Of a stretch of 64,000 nucleotides of DNA, positions 35,996-44,799 are shown piece after piece. The position numbers and the translations under genes are program-made. The first letter of the stretch is position 1. The number at the start of each line of letters is the position of its first letter. The notes beneath the pieces are model-generated. The model was not told where the DNA came from and searched no databases. It worked only from the letters and a program-made list of their open reading frames with translations. This DNA comes from Lachnospiraceae bacterium (GTDB lineage Bacteria > Bacillota > Clostridia > Lachnospirales > Lachnospiraceae), in NCBI GenBank assembly GCA_014804695.1, contig JAAUZJ010000004.1, forward strand, positions 28,739 through 92,738, in the 5' to 3' direction.

Positions 35996-36421
35996 ATGAC
36001 ATATATGGGAAAACAAAGGTTTATAAACGATATTGCAGACGCGGCAGTGAGAGACTGGAAAGAAAGGCATATTTGTCTTCCCTCTATTGTCATTGCGCTT
36101 GCAATTGAGGGTTCAAAGTGGGGGGGAAGGCCCGAAGCAATTTTTCGCAATGAACTTTTTCCCCATAGACGTGATGGCTGCATGGAAAAGCACGATTCTT
36201 TTATAGCGGTAATCCGTTCACACAACAACTATCTTGCAACATGGCGGGAGATGGAGCAGAGTGCGCCTAACTGGAGAGGTTTGATCGGGCAGAAGCATTA
36301 CATATTGGCAATTCAGTATCTTCAGGACGCCGAGTATCCGTATTGCGATGAAGCTGATTTTGAGAGAAATATTGTAGGGATCATAGAGGAGTATGGACTG
36401 AATGAATATGACACAGAGTAG
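35996..36421 (+). CDS. GH73-like glucosaminidase domain, altered active site
   Basis: A 141-residue protein with the GH73 pattern. FINDIADAAVRDWKERHICLP and SIVIALAIEGSKWGGRPEAIF correspond to the family's catalytic helix, and the C-terminal YPYCDEADFERNIVGIIEEYGLNEYD matches the usual YATDP..YxxKIxxII..YxLxxYD end. The catalytic Glu of LESGWG appears shifted by one residue (IEGSKWG), so activity is uncertain. There is no signal peptide. It overlaps the MATE-HATPase start by 20 bases. Confidence 0.72.
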   Translation: MTYMGKQRFINDIADAAVRDWKERHICLPSIVIALAIEGSKWGGRPEAIFRNELFPHRRDGCMEKHDSFIAVIRSHNNYLATWREMEQSAPNWRGLIGQKHYILAIQYLQDAEYPYCDEADFERNIVGIIEEYGLNEYDTE

Positions 36422-38198
36422 GGAAGATTTTGAGGTAAATGATACATTTATAAGAACTGCGGTACAAAAATACATGCTTCCTTCTGTAATGGCTCTTATT
36501 GGAACATGCGTTACTACTATTGCCAATAGTATGATTGTGGGAAATTACATAGGCGTAGACGGATTAAGCGCTTTAAATATAAGCAATCCGATATATTTTG
36601 CATATGCTGCGGCGGGTGCCCTGATTCATGTCGGGGCTTCCACCAATGCTTCTTTATGCATTGGTAAAAACGAGCCGCACAAAGCAGATCCTTATGCAAC
36701 ACTTGCACTATGGCTGTCGCTTATTTTTTCTGCCTTGTTAACGGCAGCCGGTCTGCTTTGTTTTCCACAGCTAATCGTAGTGTTAGGTACAACTAACCAC
36801 ATAAGGCCTTATGTATCTGACTATGCAAGGATATTACTTATTGGCGGCGGAAGTATTTCATTTATGTATTATCCCTTTAATTTTCTTAAAGTGGATGGCA
36901 GGCCAAGGCAGGGGAGCTATATGTTTTTGGTCATGTTCATATTTGACCTGGTATTCTGCTTGTTGTTTGTGATCAAATGGAATATGGGTATGAGAGGAGC
37001 TGCGCTTTCACTGGTGTTAAGCACATTAGTGGGCGATATTTACGGGTTGTGCCTGCTATATAATAAACAGGCTGTATTTACCTTTGGAAAGATCATAGAT
37101 TTTTGGGGAAGTATTGTAAGGATAGTAAATACAGGAAGTTCAATGGCGCTTAATAACCTTTGCAATATTTTAAAAACAATTGTGTTAAACTATATTATTC
37201 TAAAAGCGCTTTCGGAAGAAGGTTTAGCAGTATTTGCCGTAATCGGAACTGTGAACAGCTTTTCAAATGCTGTGATATCGGGCATTGCCCAGACTATTAC
37301 TCCTTTGATCGGCGTATTTTATGGAGAGCGGGATAATATCAGTATTAAGACCGTGGTAAGGGAGGCAATGAAAAAGGGTGTAAGAATGATTTTTATTATG
37401 ACAGTCCTGACATGCATTTGTTCTAAATGGATAGGGGCTGCATTTGCCGCGTCTAAAGTTGCGATGTTAGAATCGGCGGTAATCATGTTTTCACTTAGCT
37501 TTTTACCGGGCATGTTTAATAATCTCTATATTTTCTATTACTTTACTACGGAAAAAATCGCTCTGGCAAATGTGTTGACGCTTTTTCGTAGTTTTGTGTT
37601 TATTATAATGTTTGCAATGTGCTTTGTATATTGGAAAAGACCGCAGCTTATATGGCTATCTTTTATGGCGTCCGAGCTTGCGACCGCGGCGGCAATATTT
37701 GCTATAACAGGTCTAAACTGCATAAGAAATAAATACCTTAGAGGCTTGCTTATGTTAGACTGCCGCTATGAGGAGACAGACAGGTATCTTGCCTTTTCAG
37801 TGGAAAATACGAAGGAAGAGGCATCTAATGCCGCTAAGAAAATATCTGATTTCTGTAAGGAAAAGAAAATGTCGCAAAGAACCACAATGACGATCAGTCT
37901 GGCAGTTGAGGAAATGCTTCTAATTATATTTGAACACTGCCTTTTGGATATAGGAAAACAGTATGCGGATGTGCGGATCGTGCGTGTCGGTGAGAGAATT
38001 ATCCTCTATATGCGCTGCGCGGGAAAGCTGTTTGATCCTATTGCTTATTACAGAAAAAGAAAGGAAGAGGCCGGCAATGAGGTGCTTATAGATGACAGCC
38101 TTGGGATAGAGATGATCATAAAGCGTGCGGAAGAGGTTATGTTTAGCAGGACATTTGGGGTGAATAATCTGACGATAGTGATTTATGAGAATATTTGA
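36402..38198 (+). CDS. MATE transporter fused to an anti-sigma-type HATPase
   Basis: A 598-residue fusion. Residues about 15-450 are a 12-helix MATE-family transporter (NSMIVGNYIGVDGLSALNIS, GSSMALNNLCNILKT). Residues about 465-598 are a soluble RsbW/SpoIIAB-like HATPase (TMTISLAVEEMLLIIFEHC as N-box, FDPIAYYRKRKEEAGNE, DSLGIEMIIKRAEE as G-box). The HATPase should be cytosolic and could bind the STAS protein. A transporter tied directly to a partner-switching kinase is unusual. It is the last gene of the operon. Confidence 0.88.
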   Translation: MNMTQSREDFEVNDTFIRTAVQKYMLPSVMALIGTCVTTIANSMIVGNYIGVDGLSALNISNPIYFAYAAAGALIHVGASTNASLCIGKNEPHKADPYATLALWLSLIFSALLTAAGLLCFPQLIVVLGTTNHIRPYVSDYARILLIGGGSISFMYYPFNFLKVDGRPRQGSYMFLVMFIFDLVFCLLFVIKWNMGMRGAALSLVLSTLVGDIYGLCLLYNKQAVFTFGKIIDFWGSIVRIVNTGSSMALNNLCNILKTIVLNYIILKALSEEGLAVFAVIGTVNSFSNAVISGIAQTITPLIGVFYGERDNISIKTVVREAMKKGVRMIFIMTVLTCICSKWIGAAFAASKVAMLESAVIMFSLSFLPGMFNNLYIFYYFTTEKIALANVLTLFRSFVFIIMFAMCFVYWKRPQLIWLSFMASELATAAAIFAITGLNCIRNKYLRGLLMLDCRYEETDRYLAFSVENTKEEASNAAKKISDFCKEKKMSQRTTMTISLAVEEMLLIIFEHCLLDIGKQYADVRIVRVGERIILYMRCAGKLFDPIAYYRKRKEEAGNEVLIDDSLGIEMIIKRAEEVMFSRTFGVNNLTIVIYENI

Positions 38199-38251
38199 AT
38201 CTGTATTAATTTTATTAGTGCACCTTTTGACACCTGAATCTTATAAATTTA

Positions 38252-38280
38252 TTGCAAGAGTGATGATAAAATCGTAAAAT
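38252..38280 (+). promoter_or_regulatory. promoter of the nuclease operon
   Basis: TTGCAA (38252-38257), 17 bases, TAAAAT (38275-38280). The transcript would start near 38287, about 44 bases before the first gene. Confidence 0.55.
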
Positions 38281-38330
38281 ATAATCAGAAATATATAATG
38301 TGAAAGCTCTATGTTGATAGGGGGGATTTG

Positions 38331-39029
38331 GTGCAGTATTCCAGAGAAGAAATAATCAATGAATGTCAAAAAGCATTGGCTGATTCAAGGACTTTTTATC
38401 AGAAAGAAATGATTAATTACAGAGGAAAGACATTTGATACTAATGAGTATTATACAGAAGTAATTGCTGAATTTTTGTGCATGAATATTGATGACTTTAT
38501 TACCGGAATTCCGCAGATAACCAGAAAAGCTACATATGCAGTTTCCGGTCATATGGGAAACGTTCCTATATCAAACCGGGAAGAAGAACGTATTGCAATA
38601 GAAATGTTTAATCAAAGCAGTAAAGACGGGTGTGTTTTTGATCATATAGGCAAGATTATCGCCTATCAAACGCCATTAAAATCAAAAAAGGATGATGTTG
38701 CAGGGAAAATTGATTTATTGGCTTTTGACGGAAGTGTATTGAGGATTTTAGAATTGAAAAAGCCGGACAATGTGGAATCAATGCTTCGTTGTGTTTTGGA
38801 AGGATATACATATCTTCAGACAGTTGATAAAAATAAATTGATTCGGGATTTCGGTTTTACAGACGATATTTGCGTTAAAGCCAGTCCGTTTGTATATTAT
38901 GAAGGCACACAAAAAGCAGAGCTGCTGCAAAAGCGGAAGTGGCTTACTAAACTGATGGGACTTTTGGATAGCAGGGCGTTTTACTACAAGATTGTTGGAA
39001 AAAAGTATTTTGTTTTGGAGGAAGTATAG
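38331..39029 (+). CDS. PD-(D/E)XK nuclease-like protein
   Basis: A 232-residue soluble protein. The segment 105-165 fits a restriction-endonuclease fold: an upstream helix with acidic EEERIAIEMF, then AGKIDLLAFDGSVLRILELKKPDNVESM, with the D and E-L-K triad that binds metal. The surrounding YLQTVDKNKLIRDFGF is consistent with the core's last helices. The start is GTG 38331 after GGGGGA. It is the first of four close-packed genes (0-1 base gaps or overlaps), so it is probably the nuclease arm of a multi-protein system. Confidence 0.7.
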   Translation: MQYSREEIINECQKALADSRTFYQKEMINYRGKTFDTNEYYTEVIAEFLCMNIDDFITGIPQITRKATYAVSGHMGNVPISNREEERIAIEMFNQSSKDGCVFDHIGKIIAYQTPLKSKKDDVAGKIDLLAFDGSVLRILELKKPDNVESMLRCVLEGYTYLQTVDKNKLIRDFGFTDDICVKASPFVYYEGTQKAELLQKRKWLTKLMGLLDSRAFYYKIVGKKYFVLEEV

Positions 39030-39734
39030 ATGGATAAAATGGATTTTCAAGAGAAGCTGTGGGGAGGTATCTTTGGTATTATTGCTATTGTGGCAGCGAT
39101 AGGAGAAGCTGTTGCCGGGGGATTGTCTGTAAGTTCTGTTTTTGGGGCGATTAAAGATGTTTCAGGAACATTGATCGTGGTTGTATTGTTGGTTACATTT
39201 GTGAAACAACTGCCGCGAAAACCTAAAAATATTGTTGAAAAATTAGAAAAAAGAGTGGAAGACTGGGGAATGGCGAATGCACCATTGATATTTAAGGCGC
39301 AAGAGTATGTTGCAGCTAAGGATTCTTTGTATACACAGGGATATGTTCTTTTGCAGAATCCACGCGATTATGTAAAGCTTGCAAATATAAATAAAGAGGA
39401 TATGATGTGGTCTGAATATGCAAAGTATGGAAATAATAGGAAAACAGGTAAATTCTTAGATATGCCTGCCTATATGGATATGACAAGACAAGACTTTTCA
39501 GTTTTGATTGTTATGGAGCAGAGTCATTTTAAGAATATGGACGGTATTGATGAGATTGTTGACGATATAAAGAATGCAGTTGAGAAGAAGTTTGATGGGC
39601 GATGTGGGGTGTCAAGAAGCGGTAAGTCACTTAAATTAGTTGTAAATTATAGAAAAGTTGAAACGGAACAAGATATAGATTTCTTTGTTGACACTATTGA
39701 TTATATTCTTTCACTTGTAAAGGTTATAGCTTAA
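39030..39734 (+). CDS. membrane-anchored hypothetical protein
   Basis: A 234-residue protein. Two N-terminal membrane helices (about 10-32 and 40-60, LWGGIFGIIAIVAAIGEAVAG and SGTLIVVVLLVTFV) are followed by a soluble cytosolic domain with QEYVAAKDSLYTQGYVLLQNPRD and DFSVLIVMEQSHF. It starts directly after the nuclease stop (TAGATG) and its stop overlaps the beta-CASP start as TAATG. I do not recognise the family. It could be a membrane sensor or effector for the operon. Confidence 0.65.
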   Translation: MDKMDFQEKLWGGIFGIIAIVAAIGEAVAGGLSVSSVFGAIKDVSGTLIVVVLLVTFVKQLPRKPKNIVEKLEKRVEDWGMANAPLIFKAQEYVAAKDSLYTQGYVLLQNPRDYVKLANINKEDMMWSEYAKYGNNRKTGKFLDMPAYMDMTRQDFSVLIVMEQSHFKNMDGIDEIVDDIKNAVEKKFDGRCGVSRSGKSLKLVVNYRKVETEQDIDFFVDTIDYILSLVKVIA

Positions 39735-40939
39735 TGAAAATATGTATTCACAGAGGTATAAATCAGATAGGGGGTTCTATTATCGAAATATCATCAGAAA
39801 CTACACGCTTATTTTTTGATGTGGGCGTGAATCTGGATGAAGGTGAAGCATACGAAGTTCCACGGATTGAAGGCTTGTTTGAAGGTGAAAAGAGATGTGA
39901 CGGAATATTTATATCACATTACCATTCAGATCATATTGGTTTATTAGGGGAGATTTTATCTGATATTCCAATATATATGGGTGAAAAAGCTTTTTATGTG
40001 TTCAGAAGCGCTTTTGATTACCGAGGTAAACAGGTTACTTTTCAGCCATTATTTGTACAGAATCAGATAGGAATTGAGGTTGGAGATATCAAGGTGACGC
40101 CATATCAATGTGATCATTCTGCTTTTGATTCTTATATGTTTGTTGTTGAAAGTAATGGAAAAAGAATTCTATATACAGGAGACTTCAGAGCTAATGGAAG
40201 AATGAATTATGATGAATTATTGAAAATGCTACCTAGTGTTGATGCAATTATTACTGAAGGAACTACTTTATCAAGGGAAACAGAAGTAAAGAACATTGAT
40301 GAAATTGAGCTAGAAAATATTGCAGTAAATTATATTGAAAATATTCATGCCCCGGTATTCATAATGATGTCATCTACAAATGTTGAAAGGGTGATAACTG
40401 CGTATAATATTGCCAGAAGAACTGATAGGATTTTTATGGAAGATATATATACGGCAGAGATATCTATGGCAGTTGGAGAGATTGCGCCTGAAGCGAATGT
40501 TGATGAGGGAATTAGAGTATTTACAACAGGCGGCGATAAGCAATATCAGAGATTACAAGCGTTTGGAAAGGCTAAGATAGGAAGAAAAGAGATTGCAAAG
40601 ACACCTTTTCTTATGTGTATAAGACAGTCGATGAAATCGTATCTTGAAAAACTGAATGAGCTGATTTCTTTTGACGGTGGAGTCCTTTTATATGGTATGT
40701 GGAAAGGTTATTTAGAGCAGCCGGAAATGAAAGAGTTTATTAAATATCTAAAAAATAAAGGTGTTAAGATTCATATTATTCATACTAGCGGACATGCAGA
40801 TGCGTATACGATTCGCAAATTGATTGATACGGTTTCTCCAAGCTACATTATTCCGGTACATACTGAAAATCCGTGCTGGTTTAACCAATTTCAAAGTGAA
40901 AATTGTAAGATACTTAACAAAAATATTATCGAATTGTAG
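39734..40939 (+). CDS. beta-CASP metallo-beta-lactamase fold protein, RNase J-like
   Basis: A 401-residue protein. The zinc motif HYHSDHIG (HxHxDH) is followed by CDHSAFDSYMF, YTGDFRANGR, a beta-CASP insert (about 185-330, FIMMSSTNVERVITAYNIARRTDR) and the RMMBL-like end HTSGHADAYTIRKLI with IPVHTENP. The order is that of RNase J and CPSF-type nucleases, but it is shorter than housekeeping RNase J (about 550 residues) and lacks its C-terminal domain. It probably cleaves RNA or DNA. The tight overlap with the two preceding genes implies a common function. Confidence 0.85.
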   Translation: MKICIHRGINQIGGSIIEISSETTRLFFDVGVNLDEGEAYEVPRIEGLFEGEKRCDGIFISHYHSDHIGLLGEILSDIPIYMGEKAFYVFRSAFDYRGKQVTFQPLFVQNQIGIEVGDIKVTPYQCDHSAFDSYMFVVESNGKRILYTGDFRANGRMNYDELLKMLPSVDAIITEGTTLSRETEVKNIDEIELENIAVNYIENIHAPVFIMMSSTNVERVITAYNIARRTDRIFMEDIYTAEISMAVGEIAPEANVDEGIRVFTTGGDKQYQRLQAFGKAKIGRKEIAKTPFLMCIRQSMKSYLEKLNELISFDGGVLLYGMWKGYLEQPEMKEFIKYLKNKGVKIHIIHTSGHADAYTIRKLIDTVSPSYIIPVHTENPCWFNQFQSENCKILNKNIIEL

Positions 40940-41338
40940 GTGGGAATTATTAAAACTATAATAATTATTATATTTATTGTTGCATGTTTAGTTTATCCAT
41001 TGATAATTAATGCGATGTTTGAGATAAAGTACAGTAGTAAAGGGTTAGAAGTAATTCCGATAATTATGAATACGGTTGCGCTGCTTGTGCTTCTTTATTG
41101 GTGGGATGATAATAAATATCATACATATGCTTTTATTTTCGCAGTTGCAATATATATAATTACTACATATATTGTATGGAAACAGGCTTCTTACTGTCAG
41201 TGTACAATCATTGATAGGGTTCATAAAATATTAGCTAATGCACTAATTCCAGTCAGCATTGCATTTGTTATTATTGTTTATATATTGTTTTTATACTCAA
41301 CTTATTCACAAAATGGCAAGCGTAAGAAGAAAAAGTAA
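40940..41338 (+). CDS. small multi-pass membrane protein
   Basis: A 132-residue protein with four predicted membrane helices (about 5-27, 38-55, 62-82, 98-121) and a very basic C-terminus (QNGKRKKKK). The GTG start adjoins the previous TAG. The composition is Ile-rich, like phage or immunity membrane proteins. It completes the operon and may anchor or permeabilise the membrane. No family is recognised. Confidence 0.6.
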   Translation: MGIIKTIIIIIFIVACLVYPLIINAMFEIKYSSKGLEVIPIIMNTVALLVLLYWWDDNKYHTYAFIFAVAIYIITTYIVWKQASYCQCTIIDRVHKILANALIPVSIAFVIIVYILFLYSTYSQNGKRKKKK

Positions 41339-41478
41339 ATGTGCATCAGATTACTGCGGATATTGAAAACAGAATGAAAAGCCAATATGAGTGAAAATCA
41401 ACAGAATACATATATGCAGGCAAGGTTTGTCAGACTTGCTATGTCAAAATTGTTTTACAATAGAAGGAGCTTGATGCT

Positions 41479-42963
41479 ATGAGTCAGACATTGCGTGATG
41501 CACGAAAATATGAAGAAATAACGGAAAAAAGAAATGAGAACGAAGAAAAACCGGCATTTCATCTCTCGGCCCGTGTAGGCTGGATGAATGACCCGAATGG
41601 ATTTTCATTTTATGACGGAAAATATCATCTCTTTTATCAGTATCATCCCTACAATTCACATTGGGGGCCTATGCACTGGGGGCACGCTGTCAGCGAAGAT
41701 TTACTGCATTGGACTTATCTTCCGGCAGCGCTTGCGCCGGATACGGTTTACGATGAGGCAGGATGCTTTTCCGGAAGTGCACTCACACTTCCGGATGGCA
41801 GACATCTGCTGATGTATACCGGAGTATGTAAAGAACATCAAAGTGACGGAAGAATCTGTGATATACAGGCTCAGTGTATTGCGATCGGAGACGGACGAGA
41901 TTATGAGAAGTATAAAGGAAATCCGGTGTTGACACAGAAAGATTTGCCGGATAACGGCAGTAAATATGATTTCAGGGATCCTAAGATGTGGATTGCTTCT
42001 GATGGAACTTACAGATGCGTTGCCGGAAACTGTACGCCGGATAGAGACGGACAGATTCTTCTTTTCAGCAGTCCGGATGGAATGAATTGGAAGTATGATA
42101 AAATTTTAATAGCTAATAATGGACGTTTTGGCACGATGTGGGAATGTCCGGATTTCTTTTCGCTTGACGGAAAACAGCTTCTTATCGTAAGTCCTATGGA
42201 TATGCTTCCGCATGGGCTTGAGTATCATAACGGTAACGGAACGCTCTGCCTCATCGGAAGCTATGACGAGAAAGAAGAGGTTTTTACTGAGGAAAAGGAT
42301 CAGGCTGTTGATTATGGAATTGATTTTTATGCGCCACAGACAATTCTTTCACCGGATGGCAGAAGGATTATGATCGGCTGGATGCAGAATTGGGATACCT
42401 GTAATCTTCATTCGCCTGAGAAAGCATGGTTTGGGCAGATGAGTCTGCCAAGAGAGCTTTCAGTGGTAAACGGAAGACTGATTCAAAAGCCTGTAAGAGA
42501 GCTTAATAATCTGCATGGGGGCGAAGTAAGATATGAGAATGTCACTTTTTCCGGTATTAAGATGTTGGAAAAGGTGGAAGGTAGAAAGATTGACATGGAA
42601 GTATCTGTTCGCCCGATTGACGAAGAAAATATGTATCAGAAGTTTATGATAAGATTTGCTCAGAACGATACATATCACACCTCAGTAAGCTTTAGACCGA
42701 GGGAATCAATTGTTAAAGTGGACAGAAAGTTTTCGGGGACCAGAAGAGCGGTCATCCATCAAAGGCGCAGCAGGGTTAACGGTAAAAACGGTGAGATTAA
42801 ATTAAGGATCATTCTGGATACATTCAGCGTTGAGATTTTTATAAATGACGGAGAACATGTAATGTCGGCAACAATGTATACCGATACGTCGGCAGATGCT
42901 ATATCGTTTCTGGCGGACGGAATAGTCACAATGGATGTGGTTAAGTATGAATTGCTGATGTAG
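41479..42963 (+). CDS. GH32 sucrose-6-phosphate hydrolase / beta-fructosidase
   Basis: A 494-residue cytosolic enzyme that splits the fructose bond of sucrose, sucrose-6-phosphate or short fructans. It has the nucleophile block WMNDPNGF, FRDPKMW (RDP) and WECPDFF (acid/base), all GH32 signatures, then a C-terminal beta-sandwich. There is no signal peptide, so the substrate is imported. A fructokinase gene follows 23 bases later, consistent with a sucrose-use operon, though no sugar transporter is in the window. AGAAGGAGC precedes the ATG. Confidence 0.94.
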   Translation: MSQTLRDARKYEEITEKRNENEEKPAFHLSARVGWMNDPNGFSFYDGKYHLFYQYHPYNSHWGPMHWGHAVSEDLLHWTYLPAALAPDTVYDEAGCFSGSALTLPDGRHLLMYTGVCKEHQSDGRICDIQAQCIAIGDGRDYEKYKGNPVLTQKDLPDNGSKYDFRDPKMWIASDGTYRCVAGNCTPDRDGQILLFSSPDGMNWKYDKILIANNGRFGTMWECPDFFSLDGKQLLIVSPMDMLPHGLEYHNGNGTLCLIGSYDEKEEVFTEEKDQAVDYGIDFYAPQTILSPDGRRIMIGWMQNWDTCNLHSPEKAWFGQMSLPRELSVVNGRLIQKPVRELNNLHGGEVRYENVTFSGIKMLEKVEGRKIDMEVSVRPIDEENMYQKFMIRFAQNDTYHTSVSFRPRESIVKVDRKFSGTRRAVIHQRRSRVNGKNGEIKLRIILDTFSVEIFINDGEHVMSATMYTDTSADAISFLADGIVTMDVVKYELLM

Positions 42964-42986
42964 GAGAAAGGAGAATGTTTATATAA

Positions 42987-43946
42987 ATGAAAAAATTTGA
43001 TGTGACCGCACTTGGCGAACTGCTTACTGATTTTATCCAAAATGGTGAAAGTACGCAGGGCAATCCGTTATTTGAGGCTAATCCGGGAGGAGCGCCATGC
43101 AACGTGCTGGCAATGCTTTCTAAACTGGGATATAATACTTCTTTTATCGGAAAAGTAGGAAATGATTCTTTCGGAAGTCAGCTAAAGGACGCGATTACAG
43201 ATGTCGGTATTAATTCTGACTATTTGTATATGGACGACGAAGTACATACGACGCTTGCGCTTGTGCATACCTTTCCAGACGGAGACAGGGATTTTTCTTT
43301 TTACAGAAATCCGGGAGCGGATATGATGCTTACGGAGGATGAGATACCGGAGGATGTAATAAAGAATTCAAGGATTTTTCATTTCGGTACTTTATCTATG
43401 ACTCATGAGGGTGTACGAAATGCGACAAAAAAGGCGGTTGGAATTGCAAAGGATGCCGGTGTGCTTATTTCTTTTGATCCGAATTTTCGCCCTCCTTTGT
43501 GGAAAACACTGGATGAGGCCAGAGAACAGGTACTGTATGGTCTGGGCCAGTGTGATATTTTGAAAATTTCGGACAATGAGATACAATGGCTTTCAGGCGA
43601 AACGGATTATACGAAGGGCGTGGAATGGATAAACAGGCAATTTAATATTCCGCTTATACTGGTTTCTATGGGAAAGGAAGGAAGCCGGGCGTATTATAAG
43701 GGAGATATGGTGGAAGTGGCGCCTTTTATACAGGAAAAAACGATTGAGACGACAGGCGCGGGCGATACATTCTGCGGCTGCATACTGCACTATATTCTTG
43801 AGCATGGATTGGATGATTTGAGTAAAGAAGATTTGAAGGAGATGCTCATCTTCGCAAACAGCGCGGCATCATTGGTTACGACAAGGAAGGGAGCATTGAA
43901 GGTGATGCCTTCTAGGGAAGAGGTCATGTCTAATATTTCAATATAA
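42987..43946 (+). CDS. PfkB-family fructokinase
   Basis: A 319-residue ribokinase-like sugar kinase. It has GELLTDFI, the substrate loop ANPGGAPCNVLAMLSKLG, DPNFRPPLW and the ATP/anion-hole motif ETTGAGDTFCGC with catalytic Asp. The order and position behind the GH32 gene indicate phosphorylation of the released fructose to fructose-6-phosphate. A strong AGGAGAAAGGAG site is present. The operon ends before the cobalamin riboswitch. Confidence 0.93.
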   Translation: MKKFDVTALGELLTDFIQNGESTQGNPLFEANPGGAPCNVLAMLSKLGYNTSFIGKVGNDSFGSQLKDAITDVGINSDYLYMDDEVHTTLALVHTFPDGDRDFSFYRNPGADMMLTEDEIPEDVIKNSRIFHFGTLSMTHEGVRNATKKAVGIAKDAGVLISFDPNFRPPLWKTLDEAREQVLYGLGQCDILKISDNEIQWLSGETDYTKGVEWINRQFNIPLILVSMGKEGSRAYYKGDMVEVAPFIQEKTIETTGAGDTFCGCILHYILEHGLDDLSKEDLKEMLIFANSAASLVTTRKGALKVMPSREEVMSNISI

Positions 43947-43989
43947 TATTTCGAATGTCAATATGGTTGACTGAACTGTTAAAAAATAT

Positions 43990-44200
43990 TATGATAAGAA
44001 CTGTGCTGTCTGGGGAAACAGGTGCAAATCCTGTACGAGCCCGTCGCCGTAAGGTACATTAATTATTTATGTGGTTGAAAATCCTTGATTTCTCAACATA
44101 TATTAACCTACCTGAATTATAGCCACGGTTCAGGGAAAAGCCATTGGAATATATCTGAGAAGGCCGGTTGATATCAGTGCCAAGTCGAAATATCCGGACA
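43990..44200 (+). promoter_or_regulatory. cobalamin riboswitch
   Basis: The region has the conserved core GGGGAAACAGGTGCAAATCC, then GTACGAGCCCGTCGCCGTAA, a central AGCCACGGTTCAGGGAAAAG, GAGAAGGCC, and the closing AAGTCGAAATATCCGG (B12 box variant). It lies 70 bases before the DUF4430 lipoprotein and ECF S-component genes. It should lower their expression when cobalamin is plentiful. The rest of the 324-base gap holds no gene. Confidence 0.88.
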
Positions 44201-44270
44201 GCAAAAATCCTCTTGATATAACCGCGAGTGCCGGTGTGTAGGGGAAATAAAAATCAAAGGAGATAATAAT

Positions 44271-44798
44271 ATGCAAAAGAATGGTAGTAAGAAATTATTG
44301 TCATTTATCCTTTGTATGGCGCTTATTGTGGCTATGGCGTTTTTTACAACAGGTTGTGGTGACAATGCAGGTAAGGATGTGAGTTCTGGTACGGGAACTG
44401 AGAGTAGTATGCAGACTGGGAATAATGCTCAGGTAGAAGGAAGTGCTCAGACAGGGGATGACGCTCAGGTTGAAGAAAATGCTCAGGCAGAGGATAACGT
44501 TCTTGGCACAGGGAACACAGAGTTTACGTTGACCGTAGTAGATAAGGAAGGCAGCGAGACACAGTTTGAAATCCACACTGATAAGGAGACGGTGGGAGAC
44601 GCACTGACAGAGCTTGATTTCATTGAAGGAGAAGAGAGTGAGTATGGTCTTTATGTAAAGACAGTCAATGGAATAACTGCGGATTATGATACTGACGGTG
44701 TGTACTGGGCATTTTATGTTAATGATGAGTATGCTTCATCAGGAGTCGACTCTACAACTATAACATCAGGGGAGAGTTACTCCTTTAAGGTCGAATAA
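44271..44798 (+). CDS. DUF4430 (transcobalamin-C-like) lipoprotein
   Basis: A 175-residue lipoprotein. The signal peptide ends in TTGCG (lipobox Cys29), then comes a flexible repeat region (about 40-82, AQVEGSAQTGDDAQVEENAQ) and a DUF4430 domain (about 87-175, FTLTVVDKEGSETQFEIHTDKET, WAFYVNDEYASSGVDST). DUF4430 resembles the small domain of transcobalamin/intrinsic factor. Control by a cobalamin riboswitch and its ECF neighbour indicate an outer-face corrinoid-binding protein. It is unusual in having only this one domain. Confidence 0.87.
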   Translation: MQKNGSKKLLSFILCMALIVAMAFFTTGCGDNAGKDVSSGTGTESSMQTGNNAQVEGSAQTGDDAQVEENAQAEDNVLGTGNTEFTLTVVDKEGSETQFEIHTDKETVGDALTELDFIEGEESEYGLYVKTVNGITADYDTDGVYWAFYVNDEYASSGVDSTTITSGESYSFKVE

Positions 44799-44799
44799 T

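Noticed and set aside
26608..36421. Prophage or tailocin because of amidase, lysozyme and recombinase
   Set aside because: No terminase, portal, capsid, tail sheath, tape measure or holin gene is present, and signalling genes fill the operon.
41387..41482. A 31-codon frame overlapping the GH32 start as ATGA
   Set aside because: It has no ribosome binding site, and its end simply contains that of the GH32 gene. It may still be a leader but support is poor.
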